Shown: positions 1 to 10,839 of the stretch, one piece after another
Numbering within the stretch: the stretch's first letter is position 1
Layout of the letters: each line of letters begins with the position of its first letter
Assembly (NCBI GenBank): GCA_029204225.1
Contig: CM055096.1
Coordinates: 36,388,954-36,452,953, forward strand
Origin: Diphasiastrum complanatum
Lineage: Eukaryota > Streptophyta > Lycopodiopsida > Lycopodiales > Lycopodiaceae
DNA length: 64,000 bases
Direction: 5' to 3'
Made by a program: the position numbers and the translations under genes
The notes under the pieces: generated by a model
What the model saw: only the letters and a program-made list of their open reading frames with translations
Told to the model about the DNA's origin: nothing
Databases searched by the model: none

Positions 1-99
1 GTAGCAGCAACAGGAGGAGGTAATCCTGATCCAGAAGATTGACGTGGGTTGCCTTGAGGTTTTGGTTGTGTATCATCTTCCTCGAACACATCCTCTTCT

Positions 100-1115
100 T
101 CAAACCCCTCGGGTAGGATCTGTCTGGAATGATGAATAAAAAATGGTACAGCTGTCATGGAACTGTTCGAATCCTTTTCCAGGGAATTGAGAATCAAAGG
201 GCTCTGGGCTTTTGGGCATTCTAAAAATTTCATCTAGCCCTAAGGGGTTGGAATCATCGAACATGTCCATGAAAGCTTGGGTGTTCGGTGAAATTGCTCG
301 GGTTTGTGGGGGTGAGGCGGCTCGGGCAGCTGTGATTAGAATGGTGACTCCAATGGTCACAGACTGACCGTGTGAGAAAACGGAGGTGAGGGAAGCATCG
401 ATGGATTGGAGGATGGGGAGTTCAGTGCGAATTGCAGCAGGGGGAGGAAGTGTAGCTGAAGAGGTTTGCCTAGCACGACGTCGTGACGCGGGAGGCGAGT
501 CAGGAATGACGACTTTCTGCGCATGCGACGGCGACTATGAGAACTAGAAGCCTGTTGTGTGGATTGGCCAGGTGTGTCTTCATACACAGATAAAACAACG
601 TTAGGAACAAACCCATGGATTTTATTATCAAGGTAGGAGACGAAAAGAAGGGACTTAAGTGGGCCGGCCGCAAATTGCTGTTTGGAATTGCTTTTAATGG
701 CCCGCTTGAGGTCACTAAAGACCGCGGGTTCTAGTGGCTTGCTATCAAGCTTGTAATTGGATTCTACTATGCGATGCATGATTTGAGAAGAGATGCGCTC
801 GTTCCTGAGGTTGCCAACCATCAGGAAGTTATTCAATAGCTGTGCAGCGGCATGGATAATAGGATCGCGGATGCATTCTAACAAATAGCCATCATTAGTC
901 CAATATAGTTCATCAGAGGTGTCAATAAAGGGTTTTATGACACTCTTGGCATGCTTATGATTGGGCGAGGGCTATTTGCCAAAAATTATGCCTATGGCTG
1001 CAAGGGCGGCCTCTGTCACATGCACCTTATGGGTAACAGTCTGGTAGGTGATGTAGAACTTAGACTTGGCCTCGGTCCATGTGCTAAAGGCCATGGTGAT
1101 GAAATCCATATTGAT
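100..1115 (-). pseudogene. Broken copy 1 of an unknown protein-coding repeat
   Basis: Read right to left, this stretch codes for a protein I do not recognise. The N-terminal part (1115 to about 970) runs into an in-frame TAG near 968, stays readable to about 515, and then needs a frame change to continue to the stop at 100. The C-terminal part has an S/R-rich stretch (SPPASRRR), a P/A-rich linker, the block SVTIG, then FMDMFDDSNPLGLDEIF and KGFEQF. The same order of blocks (SPPASRRR, ELPI, SVTIG, F-M-x-x-FDDS, GFEQF) occurs on the + strand at 50618-51053, so this is a repeated protein family rather than chance coding. The right end stops exactly where an LTR begins at 1116, so the N-terminus was probably cut by that insertion. 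Function is unknown; it could be an accessory ORF of a transposon. Confidence 0.5.
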
Positions 1116-1757
1116 TGTGAAAAATTCAACTAGTTTGATCATATTTGCTATATTTCCATATTTGGCAAATTGAGGCCAACTTTGTTTTAGACTTAGAGTT
1201 TGACTTTTCAAAGTTCATTAGTCTAAATTTCATTTGAATAAACACTTTTTGAAAGTGTAGGAAAGTTAGAAGTCGAGTTTGAGTAGATTCAAATTTGAAT
1301 GTTGGGTACTTTGAATCTAGACCCAAAAATAATAGGGTTAGCATTTTGGTGGGAAAGCCAAGTGGCCAAATAGGGTTTGGACCTGCTATAAAAGGATGTA
1401 ACTCATGGAGAGACATATCTTCTCTCTTCTCTATCACATTTCATGCTTATACATGGTTCTCTTGAGTTCTATTATCCATTGGTGCACTATACTTGTGATG
1501 CAATTCTATGTGTAGAATGATCTATATTTGCTATTTTTGGATCCACACGTGTGAAATACAGTAGCTTGCTGGTTTTGTACGGACAACAACAGTACTTTAT
1601 CATTTGATTCATGTTTGATCAGATTTTATTAGAGTTTGCATCTCATTTTGTGTGTAGATGCTGATTTCTCTACATTGGTGAGATTGGTAGAGTAACTTCT
1701 TTTGTAACCCAAGATCGTTTTGTGGATTGGATCATAAATGATCTGAAATCCTTCACA
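1116..1757 (+). repeat. 5' LTR of a degenerate copia element
   Basis: The block begins TGTGAA and ends CCTTCACA, giving TG...CA ends with short inverted repeats, and is followed directly by an initiator-Met tRNA primer binding site at 1758. It contains a good TATA box (tataaaagg at 1387-1395) about 370 bases before its end, as expected for U3/R of an LTR. The left edge is inferred from the inverted repeat; no second copy was found to confirm it. Confidence 0.6.
1387..1395 (+). promoter_or_regulatory. TATA box in the LTR promoter
   Basis: TATAAAAGG lies in a TG...CA bounded LTR, upstream of the primer binding site. This is the expected core promoter of the retroelement; activity is not implied, because the element body is decayed. 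Confidence 0.45.
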
Positions 1758-2430
1758 TGGTATCAGAGCTTGTGTTTCAAGTTATGAAGGAGAAAATCAT
1801 ATCTATCAATGATTTGGTGAAGATATCAAGGCTAGAGCATGCTAGAGAGGATTTTACCACAAAATCGAGTTTTTTGCTTTTGAGAGAATAGCATGCTAAA
1901 TTTTGAGTGATGTTAGTTGTATGAGAATGGGAGGGGTTACTCATTTCCAGGTTTGCTTGGTTGAGTGAGTAGAAGTGGTGGCTAATAGATTGCATATCAA
2001 ATTTTCAGCATTTGCATGTAGATTTGGAATAGTTAATTTTTTAAAGATTTTGTCAAAACCCTAATTTTGATTGGATCTCTAGATAGTGAGGTTGCTGGAC
2101 TTCATTTGAGTGTGTTTCAATCTTAGGAAGTGGCAAAAGTCATTAGATTGAGGATAGATCATAGGTTGATCAAGATTCCATGATTCTATGTGTTGATTTG
2201 CTTGGTATAAGTGCTAGAAGAGAATTATTGAGTAAAAAGCCAACTCTAAAAGATCTTAGAATCTTTGGATCTACTTGCTATATTTTTCATCATTAGATAC
2301 AAGAAAGAAGGATGATCCTACATCCATAAAAGGAGTCTTTGTTGGTTATGGTGAAAATAGCAAGGGATATAGAGTCTATGATCCCCAAAATTAGTCTATT
2401 GTTCATATAGTTTTTGTAGATGTTGGGCGA
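1758..2430 (+). mobile_element. Decayed Ty1/copia body (PBS and integrase C-terminus)
   Basis: The primer binding site TGGTATCAGAGC (1758-1769) abuts the LTR. From about 2240 to 2425 the + strand can be read, with stops, as the copia integrase C-terminal region: KPTLKDLRIFGS, then GVFVGYGENSKGYRVYDP, the usual 'LRxFG...KGVFVGYSxxxKGYRVYD' signature. The region between, where gag and protease should be, shows no readable protein. No reverse transcriptase or 3' LTR is visible, so this is a truncated, dead element. Confidence 0.6.
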
Positions 2431-3036
2431 CTGAATTTCTATTGGGTCATATAAAATCTCTAGGTTTTCTATTTGTAAAATCAGTTCTTTACCTCTGCTT
2501 AATTTAGTTTGATCATAGTTGCAGATCCCCGACAAGAAACTGCAGATGAGCTTTCTATGAGGAACAACTGCCAAATAAATAGTAGAGCTCCTACTTATGT
2601 TCTTTTGTAGACTTTTAAGAGAACCTTGTGAGAAGCTATCAATATAGGGTTAAGGCTGACAACACCCTTACTGTTTAGGTGATTTGCAAGTCTCTAGCGT
2701 ATGATTGAATATAGTAAATGGGGCTCGTAAATCAATATAGTAAATGGAACTATGACCTAGGAATGTTTTAGGCTCCAAATTTAGGGCCCAATGAAATAAT
2801 GTTTGCAGAATATCTCGATAGATAATGGAAATGAAACTTATAAGCCACATGATTAAGGCTTTAATACTTGTGCAGGCTATGACCGAACAATAGCAGTGAG
2901 TGTTTGGTCCTGTAATTATGGAGTATGAGGAAGTACATCAATAGACTTCCTCCTTGATTGCAATGATTTTCAACGACTATTTCTGGCTATTACCAATTGA
3001 TCTTTGTTGCAGATACATTTTTTTTATTGATGCATT
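2431..3036. other. No gene seen
   Basis: AT-rich sequence after the copia remnant. No splice-bounded exon, recognised protein or repeat boundary was found. Confidence 0.4.
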
Positions 3037-3395
3037 GAGGTTTGTGACCCCCCATCATTGATTCCTTGGTGGGTTGTAGGGATTCTTACGTCCCATGAAT
3101 ATAGAGCTGTTGCCCATACATTATTCCAGTTGAGCCATGGAGGTTTGTGATCGCCCATCAACAATCCTATAGTAGATTGTCAAGATTCTCAAATTCATTG
3201 CTACAATGGTGCCGTCCATACATTGTTTCAGCTTATTTGTCGTGGTTGGTGATCCCCCCATCAATGATTTCTTAGTGGATGCGATGCTTACCTTTCATTG
3301 CTATGGAGGTGGTATTTACGAATTGTTGTCAGCTAATCTATTGAGGCTTGTGCTCCCCCATCAGTGATTGCTTGGTGAATTGTCACTAGTGATCC
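3037..3395. repeat. Diverged tandem repeat, ~102-bp unit, about 3.5 copies
   Basis: Units start at 3037, 3140, 3242 and 3343 with gaggtttgtgaccccccatc or close variants (gaggtttgtgatcgcccatc, gtggttggtgatccccccat, gaggcttgtgctcccccatc). Spacing is 103, 102 and 101 bases. Later matches in each unit include 'attgctat' and 'catacattgtttcag' types. The fourth unit is partial. No coding frame runs through it. Confidence 0.6.
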
Positions 3396-3920
3396 AATAC
3401 ATCAGGCCCACCACTTGTGCTTTAGTCAGTATTAATAGTACTGATAACTCCATGATGAAGCTCATTTAGCATATGCAACAGATGCTGGAAAAGCTATGAC
3501 AATCTTCCTGAGACATTCTTCATGCCATTCAATAGGTAGGCCAGCAGCCATCTTCAGCGGTGACCTTTACATTCATTCATAAATATTATTATATTTCTCT
3601 TGTTGATATAAAGTCTATACCGTACTTGCACTCCATGTTCTGGAATGTGTTCCGGATCGTGTTATTGTTTGGTTTTTAATTTTGATTTTTTGATGTTTTT
3701 GAATGTTATAATTACTATTTATCTTAACATAGAATTTTAGGCTTGAAAGGAAAAAATTTTAACTCTTAAAATTAACTTGTTATTGATTTTTGAGTTGACA
3801 ATAAAAAAAAAGCATTCCAGAATGCTCATTTCGGAACATAGATGCAGCGGAATGAGTGTTCCGGAACGTAGAATGTAGATGGTACAACCGGTTTCACCAA
3901 GGTCTCAAGTAACAATCTTA
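3396..3920. other. Non-coding, with an AT-rich core flanked by GTTCCGGAA-type motifs
   Basis: No gene is seen. At 3636-3660 and 3810-3875, around an AT-rich core, lie motifs of the type ggaatgtgttccgg, cattccagaatg and gtgttccggaac. Related motifs recur at 11110-11155 (ggaacggaatg, gaacgtgttcc). This may be a small degenerate non-autonomous element; ends and target duplication could not be set. Confidence 0.3.
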
Positions 3921-4470
3921 TTTTGTGCCATCTCAAAAGGTCTACCTTTTCATAGGAAGTTTCCATATCAAAGAAGGATATTTATCCTCCAGTGAGTTGC
4001 TTGAGCCTTGTTCGCTCAAGATTTTCATGTATGCAAGAATTTCAATGAAAATTATGTGAGACCTTCTTGCCCAAGTATTTCTATTCTTGTGTAACTTCAA
4101 TCTTAGCCCCATCATAAAGTAGATGAGGATCATCTATCCTCTTCAATCATGGTAACTTTTGTTTTGCTTAATTTGACTAAAAGACCTGAAGCCTCACAAA
4201 ATTTCTTGAGAACATCAAGATATAGTGTAGGTCTTATTGGCAAAAAAGAAGCAGTTCATCTGAAAAAGAAGAAGGCTGATAACAAAATGAAGGAACTTGG
4301 CACCCCCTTCACTTTCATTTTGAGGATAATCTTAAAGCTTTTCAATGTAAATACCAAAGAGGGTAGGGGAGAGAGGACAACCTTGCTTGCACCAATGCCG
4401 CTAAAAATTTCAGCTGTGAATCCTTTTGAAACACATCTTTGCTATCACTTTGATAGAACTCTAGTTTGAC
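3921..4470 (-). pseudogene. LINE reverse transcriptase fragment, separate lineage
   Basis: The minus strand gives broken RT motifs: a LSPTLFGIYIEKL block (the 'GCxLSPxLFxxYI' motif after the RT palm), then LKKFCEASGLLVKLSKTKVT, then a K/YLG-type stretch further left. The order and wording are those of LINE RT thumb regions, but the sequence differs from the LINE family that fills the rest of the window. Frameshifts and a lost YADD box mean it is inactive. It joins a remnant of the main LINE family at about 4470. Confidence 0.5.
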
Positions 4471-5023
4471 CTGCTTGAGCCTCTAGTGGGCCCTACTAGA
4501 CACTGAGTATGTGCCCGATATACAAAGTGTTAGATATAGTCATGTGTACGTTAGGAAGGTGAGATATGGTATCCCAAATGAGTCCAATACTCACAAACTG
4601 AGAGTGCCAACATGAGTAACACCCCTATTCCTAAACCCCAAGAGAGGATGTGAGTGTTTAAGCATGAGTATCTCTCGTCTCCCATATATGTATCCCCAAA
4701 CTTCAAGACTCTTTGTAGATTAATGATCAACTTGAAGATAGCCTCCACCTAAATAGGAGGCACAGCGAACTCGTCTAGAATAATGTGATGTGCCACCAAA
4801 AGCACGTGGAGTCATGATAGACTAGTCCAATCAGATTGAATAAGTTTTGTGCACCAGATCTCTGCTAAGGTGTAAAAAAAGGCGAGGCTGCCAACGTCTC
4901 GTATACGTCGCCTGAAACAAAATCACTCTAAGCTGGTTGGGGAAGGCTGTCCTTTCCTAATCAACTAGTGGTTGCACATCTCATACTAAAAATAGGACCT
5001 GTGAAAGGTACTCCAAGTAACGA
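4471..5023 (-). mobile_element. LINE remnant (ORF2 thumb/C-terminal region)
   Basis: The sequence aligns by eye with LINE D at 29700-30300: gtgcccgatata... then gagatatggtatcccaaatg (compare gagataccaaatg), then the 'gaactcgtctagaataatgtgatg' type segment, and near the end 'cctgtgaaaggtactccaag'. Many substitutions mark it as old. It is cut at its right end where the LTR element at 5024 begins. Confidence 0.55.
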
Positions 5024-7989
5024 CAATAGGAATCTTGTCTTGGGTTACTTGTATGATCAATTCGGTTTTCTAACATGGTATCAAAATGTGGTTCAAGATT
5101 TGAGAGAACGAGGAGGTACTTCAACCGATGGAATCAATTCATAAGGGATTGATTTGGCGATCATCTTCAAGGGAGAAAAGTAGGTGCCCCTAGCAAACCC
5201 TCAAGTTTGGTCTTCATCTACAAGGGTGGCAGCTTTGTGGAAGAAGGTTTGGCGGTACAAGGAGAGATCTATATTTCTGGAATCAGATCACTGGACTGCT
5301 GTTGGAAGCAGTTTGCTGGCTGTTTACAGGCTGATCGCTGATTGCAAAGAACCAGATTATTGAGGTGGATTTGATTTGGGGCTGATCGCTGCTGGATAAC
5401 TGCTGGTGCTGGATCAGACCTACAGTACCTGATCGCTGCAGATCTGATTCTGGATCGCTGAAGGAAGGACCTGAGTCTGTTTGCTGCTGACAGTGCGCAG
5501 GTTAACCACTGACTTGAGGTGTTAGATCGTTTGCAGGCCTTGAAAACGCTGGCTGTAGGGCGCCTGATCGCTGCTGGTTTTTGATCAGTACTGTTTGATC
5601 TTTGCCTGACAGACCTACACGCTGCTGCCTATTTAAAGCAAATTGCAAATCCACTGGATGCATCTATTTTGAATGGCATAGGTTGTGACAGCTTGATACA
5701 AATATCAAGCTCATTGCAGAGTAGCTGATGCAGCTTGATTCACGGAGATCAGCATACGCGCATAACAAGCTATTTTGTACATCGAAGGTGTCGACATAGC
5801 TTTCAAGAGTTTGAGTAAGTCAGTGCATATTATGAAGGTGCAACTAGCAGATGTGAATGGAGCCATCATTGTTGGATATTGTTCATCAAGGCAGCCAACA
5901 CAAGATTTACATCAGAACCAACGCACAGGTCAAAGGAGCCAAAGGGCATACAAGGAATCATGAAAGACAGTTTGCTGATCTAAGGCAGAAGAGTGAACAA
6001 CGAGTTGCAGTTGGAGCTTTTTGCATGCAAGTGAAAGTACAACAAGGCAATCACACAAGAGGGAGATGGTAGGGGAAGACAATCAGTGATCATGGTGTCG
6101 TTGAAGCTGCAAAAACGGCTACCAACAAGCATACTAAAGGAAGGTCAACTTCAGAAGCTCCAAGATTGGACAAGGCTTTGTCGAGGTTGGAATCGACAAA
6201 TCTGCAAACTCTTAAGAGGGAGTTGCATGAGAAGTATAGACTATGAGTCTATATAGGTAAATCGATATTTAAGAGGATGTTTCATTGATTCACAGTTTCT
6301 TATCATGGTGGCAAATGATAAGTTCATTGATTGTACATGTGGTGGTACCAAGTGAGATAAATTCTACTAGGAAGATCTGTTTTGAGTTGGAGACATTGTT
6401 CCTTCAATCTATTGAAGTTCATGTTTCGTCATGTGGTAGATTCTGTTATAAGATTTGGAAGCCAAGGTTGTTGATTAGCCGTTGAAAATCAACAGTATAG
6501 GTTGTTGTTTGGCCTGAAGAAAAACAACGTGGTTTATTTCTATTGACATGTTATTGATCATCCTTAGAAAATCAATGTGAAGTCTTCTTAAGTGAAGTAG
6601 GTTTTTTCAAGGAAGATGGACGTACACCAATTGGGAAGTTTGCATATGACAAAGTGTCAGGATAAATAGATGTCATGATGAGATGCTTTCTAAGTTGGAA
6701 AGTTGTTTGGAGCAAGTGACTCTATGTGTGAGATAGACGCAGGAAATTCCGTGGAAAAGATAATGTCAAGTAATTTGTGTGAGAAAGTATTTGAGGGGGA
6801 GTATTAGTTACTTTGTGTGAGGAATTGTATATGTTTTATCTTTCTATTGGGGATGCTCTATTACTTTCATATTGGTTTGGTTCATGTATGACATCCTATT
6901 TGTATCATTGTTGGAAAATGGTTGAAAACATGAATGCAAACATGAAGTGTACATCTAGGGGGAGTAGATAAACTAAGTTCATCAAGTCCGTCATAGGTGG
7001 TAACTTATGAAAGTACCAAGAGAATTGAAGCGGATTCAATTCAAGGAATCGACACAAGTGGAGCCAACTACTTATGAAGTATACGTTCCTAATGTGAGTG
7101 TTGATGTATGAGATTTGATGTTGATATTTGAAAATCTATTTTCTACTTATGATTGTCATCGTGGTGCTATGATAATCAAAGAGGATTATTTTTCCTTTAT
7201 GGATGTTGGTGAGAACCTTACATATTTGTGGTAGCTCGGAAGATGTTCAAAGAGACCAAGGTAGTCTTCAAGCAAAGTTCTCAAGATCAAGGCAAAGGTT
7301 ATCATGTCTACATTATTTGATTCAGGGGGAGTCAAAGTTCTTTGATTTAAAGGAAGTCAAGGAATCGGGTGATATGTTGCATGCATGGTGGTCACACATA
7401 TACACTAAAGGGACATGAGGACTAAAGCAAGACATTGGGAAGTCATATGAAGCAGGTTCATATGAAAAGGATCGACATTCAAAGGAATTCTACATCACCA
7501 TACAAAGGAAGTTCTACATCGAGTAATGAAGACATTGAGATCAGAGTTGATCGTGGATTCTACATCAGAGTTGAGGATCTTCGTTACATGGTCATCATGA
7601 AAGTTATACATTCATATTATAGCCTTGACAATGTAAACATTAAGGGGGAGTGTTAGAGTTAATGTTAACATTAGTACCCCTAATGTTATCATCTAGGTTA
7701 ATTAGGATTATTGGGCCATGCCTGCGTGCTAATTCTAGGGGCCCTTACATTTATTTACTAAAAGTCTAGCTAGACTATAGTTAGACAAGTTTGAAATTCT
7801 AGTGCTTGATTTGGAGCGCAAGTTATTGCTATAGATGTCTATAAGAATGCAGTGTGCCCTACCTCATTTGCAATGGGACATAGTTGGAGTTTTCATCACT
7901 TGTGTTCTCTCTCACGTGTTTGGCTATTGTCTAACAAGAATAGGAATCTTGTCTTGGGTTACTTGTATGATCAAGTCAGTATCCTAACA
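5024..7989 (+). mobile_element. Coding-poor LTR element (truncated 5' LTR, intact 3' LTR)
   Basis: The last ~50 bases of the 5' LTR (5024-5075, 'aataggaatcttgtcttggg' to 'ctaaca') match the end of the 339-bp 3' LTR at 7651-7989. A degenerate Met-tRNA primer site (tggtatcaaaatg, 5076) follows the first, and a polypurine tract (aagggggag, 7642-7650) precedes the second. The 2.6-kb interior holds no recognisable gag or pol; the longest frames are about 70 codons and unlike known families. It has several GGGGGAG tracts (about 6795, 6957, 7326) typical of plant copia 3' regions. Non-autonomous (TRIM/LARD-like) or badly decayed copia are both possible. Confidence 0.6.
7651..7989 (+). repeat. 3' LTR, 339 bp
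   Basis: Begins TGTTAG and ends CTAACA, a six-base inverted repeat, right after the polypurine tract aagggggag. Its final 50 bases match 5024-5075. Confidence 0.65.
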
Positions 7990-8079
7990 GTCCTCCAAAG
8001 GAGAGAGTTACATATATACAGTAAATCTGTATATATATAGAGAGAGTAGTTGAACTACAAATGACTACTGGCTTCTAGA

Positions 8080-9500
8080 AAGTGGAAATGAACCACCAAC
8101 TCCCTAGAAGTGGAAATGAACCACCATCTAGCTAGAGAAGGGTCAAAGAGTTGCACCCCCCTACTAACAATGAGTCGGAAGGAGGCATCAACCAATGAGG
8201 GAGGAACCTCAAAAATATGGTGTGGAACTGAGGGCTTGGCTCGAATCAGCCTAGATATACTAGCCCAATTTGAGTCGAAAGCCTCATGTTCTAGACAAGC
8301 ACTGCATATAGTCCTATAGGAGTGACCATAGTATCGGAAAGGTGACGCTTACTGGCCCCGTCATTAATATACCACCTGAACCATAATCTGTGTAGCTGGA
8401 CCAGGCAAGCATGTCCCCCAAGTCGAGAGCTGAAGCTACATGCCTCAATTATGGAGCTAAGTGTAATGACATGTTCAATAGTGGAGTAATGTGCCCTAAA
8501 GCAGCTTGACCCATAACATAAAGTCTCCTGGTCTCTACCTCTGTACTCATTGCATACTAAAGTATAATGCCATAAAGCTTTGCAATGACATGCGCGATCA
8601 TGATGTTATGGTAATTATCAGACCTCACGGGATCACCACTCTTATGGATGGGATGTGTACATCAAGGAGGGAAGTCGGTAGTAACGGCACAGTTAAGGAC
8701 ATCAACAAGTAAAGTCGCAAGTGTATCAGGGCTAGAGCTCAGACTCTAAGTCTCGAATGTCCGGAGATATAAAGGGATGAAGGACTGAACAAAAGTGTAT
8801 CTTGGTGTCCAATTAGGGATAGACGTAGGGTGTGTGATAGGGCGTATGGTAGGGCATATGATATTTCCAAGATGAATAGAGAGGCATGAATGATCGGATA
8901 AGGTGGTGGTGGAAATATGAAAGTCAGAGATAATAGATATAAAAGAGTGTGACCCCATGAGATAATCCACAACATTGTGGCCACCACCATGAGGGTGACA
9001 AGTGAAACCTCCAAAGCCAGGCCAATAAGCTAAGCCATTAAGAATGGCTAAGTCATGGGCCTCCCCAAAATGCAACAAGTGCTCATCATAAGTTGTGTCC
9101 GGTCCCATCATATCAGTAGAGAAGCTGGTATTGCCCATATCCTCATCATCAATAGCCTGTATGCAAAGCAAATCAGAAACATCATGAAACATTGTTTGAC
9201 AAAAAGCAGTCTTGGGATTAAAATCGCAAGCCAGTAGTATATAATGAATAATACTTGGAGATAGGTCAACATATGGAGAATTAGCACACTCAAAGGAAGT
9301 CTCAAGAGGAAAATAACATGCTGCTATAAAGATATCCCTGTCCAATCCAATCCCTTGTCCAACGAGGCAAATCCTTATCTAACATGCATGTTCATCACGA
9401 CTAGTGAACTCAAGAACCAGCTGTAAGGACACATAAGTCGAAAACCATTTGAACCCAAGAAACTTAGGTGAACCTCTCACACTACTCTCATGTGTCTCAG
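8080..9500 (-). mobile_element. LINE W: degenerate LINE with endonuclease and RT pieces
   Basis: Reading leftwards from 9500, the AP-endonuclease start (LFTETHES, 9470-9500), its catalytic-core relatives (CDFNPKT at ~9200, matching GDFNART of LINE E), and the block DLAILNGLAYWPG...CHPHGGGHNVVDYLMGS (8930-9050) appear, then RT pieces at 8490-8720 and thumb pieces at 8130-8480. Several internal segments are missing, including the RT catalytic box. The 5' end at ~9500 touches an A/G-rich stretch and then the 3' terminus of another LINE (V). Confidence 0.6.
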
Positions 9501-9760
9501 TGAATAAGAAGAAAGAAAGTTTTATTAACGTCTTGTCTATACCTGAGGGTTTGTAAGACAAAGAAATAAATCTCAAGTGTGTAGATAACTTGGGGAGCGT
9601 ATGAAAACATCTCTAAACTAAATAAAACAGTGAAACACGGGCTACAAAGAGCTATCTCAATCTCATAAATATAGTGTGATGAATACAATGATCTAATCCG
9701 GAAGGGATGAGGAAAACCATAGATAGACAACTCTTGTAAATGTGTCAAGTAGATAGCACT
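9501..9760 (-). mobile_element. LINE V: 3'-terminal LINE remnant
   Basis: The sequence ttttattaacgtcttgtcta...ggtttgtaagac at 9513-9560 is a diverged form of the shared LINE 3' end (tttattaatgtcttttccatgcc...ataagac in LINEs C and D). It is preceded on the left by a decayed purine tail (gaagaaagaaag). Similarity fades by about 9760. Confidence 0.45.
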
Positions 9761-10187
9761 CTTAAGGAAGACGTGACGATGGTGGATTGCACTGGATGCA
9801 CAATATGCCTTTGATACTGTCGTCTTTGTCTAGAAGGTGGACAAGATCGTTGATATCTAGGTCTGTAAGGATGTCTTCAAAAGATGGGATGTGTTTGTTT
9901 GGTACACTGCCATTTATCCCGCCAGGTGTCTATCTGTGACTGGTATGTCCAAAGGTCTCATCCTCTGACTCAACTCCGAAGTCCCAATCCGGTCTTTGTC
10001 GACATCTGGAGAAGGTAGTAATGCTAGGTTGAGACAAATTTTGTGTATGTCTCAGAGTCATCATCTCACGAATCATCAAAGCCACATATCTTGGATCCTC
10101 TTAAGTAACAAAAAAAGTGGAGTGTCATTGGTGACTTTCGATATAGGCAAAAATATTGCCTCTAATCTCATAGTATATAAGGCAGTT

Positions 10188-10189
<2 letters not shown>
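9761..10189. other. Presumed intron of the ASA gene, no gene seen
   Basis: No protein motif or repeat boundary is recognised. If the first exon below is internal, this is intron sequence of the anthranilate synthase gene. Confidence 0.35.

Positions 10190-10268
<79 letters not shown>
10190..10268. repeat. (GA)n microsatellite, 79 bp
   Basis: Uninterrupted GA dinucleotides ending 29 bases before the splice acceptor of the first visible ASA exon. No LINE 3'-end sequence adjoins it, so it looks like a free microsatellite rather than a LINE tail. Confidence 0.95.
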
Positions 10269-10270
<2 letters not shown>

Positions 10271-10297
10271 CATTTGTTTTGGCTCACATGTCTTCAG

Positions 10298-10449
10298 GAG
10301 GTTGGGTAGGTTATCTCTCATATGATACAATAAGGTATGTGGAAAAGAAGAAACTTCCTTTCGAACGTGCCCCTGATGACGACAGAGGACTTCCTGACAT
10401 CCATTTGGGACTCTATAAGGATGTCGTTGTGTTTGATCATGTCTCAAAG
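10298..10449 (+). CDS. ASA: Anthranilate synthase alpha subunit, internal exon (GGWVGY)
   Basis: This exon encodes 50 codons plus a split codon: GGWVGYLSYDTIRYVEKK, then KLPFERAPDDDRGLPDIH and LGLYKDVVVFDHVSK, a near-exact match to plant anthranilate synthase component I (TrpE homologue). The enzyme converts chorismate and an amino group to anthranilate and pyruvate, the committed step to tryptophan, in the plastid, working with a glutamine amidotransferase beta subunit. The acceptor is gtcttcag|ga at 10297/10298 (phase 1) and the donor is aaag|gtatca at 10449/10450 (phase 0). No stop or frameshift is present. Upstream exons, including transit peptide and start, are not in the window or not recognisable. 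The family is certain; whether the whole gene is functional is not. Confidence 0.9.
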
Positions 10450-10719
10450 GTATCATAAGACACTTAAACCTTTTTTGTGTTGAAGTGGCCATATATGCTT
10501 ACATTCTTGCATGATCCTTTTCCTAGTTGTGGGTAAAATTATCAATTGCTAAGTTATCCCAAAGATATAGGAATATATTGGCAACTTTCAATTTGATGCT
10601 CTTAGATGAAGGATAATACTGGAAGCTTTCAATTTCATGTGCTTAGTATTTCATTATAGACGTTTTGACCAAAAAACATTGTAAGAGAGCTAGTTATTGA
10701 TGCTTTTGGTATCTCTCAG
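10450..10719 (+). other. ASA: ASA intron, 270 bp
   Basis: Starts GTATCA and ends TCTCAG; both neighbouring exons keep phase 0 and join at the position expected from the plant protein (DHVSK / IIYIIHWV). This is a normal short intron, in contrast to the next one. Confidence 0.8.
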
Positions 10720-10833
10720 ATTATCTACATCATTCATTGGGTACACCTCGAGAAGTACACTTCCATTGCTGAAGCTTATGATGGTGGAAAAAACAAGCTT
10801 GAACAACTAGTATCTCGTATACAATGCACAAAA
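10720..10833 (+). CDS. ASA: Anthranilate synthase alpha subunit, internal exon (IHWV)
   Basis: 38 codons read IIYIIHWVHLEKYTSIAEAY then DGGKNKLEQLVSRIQCTK, matching the plant segment that follows DHV(E/S)K (typical form: xAYVIHWVRLD...EAY...LLSRVQ). The acceptor is tctcag at 10719. The donor is placed at aaa|gtgtat (10834, phase 0); a second candidate is gt|gtatgt at 10836, which would give phase 2. A stop follows at 10855, so the exon must end here. The residues 'CTK' at the end are weakly conserved. The next exon begins in phase 1, so a small coding piece (about 6-12 residues) must lie between them or be lost. Confidence 0.85.
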
Positions 10834-10839
10834 GTGTAT

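Noticed and set aside
1758-1769. TGGTATCAGAGC sequences considered as tRNA gene pieces
   Set aside because: Each directly follows an LTR end (1758, 18179, 36273, also variants at 38862 and 43577), so they are primer binding sites. No cloverleaf surrounds them.
3037-3395. CRISPR-like array
   Set aside because: Units are whole diverged tandem repeats with no short identical repeats and unique spacers; the genome is a plant's.
10186-10458. Open frames of Arg-Glu or Leu-Ser repeats (also at 25016, 28733, 38071, 51669 and 56859)
   Set aside because: They are translations of (GA)n microsatellites. Only the ASA exon part of the frame at 10298-10449 is real.
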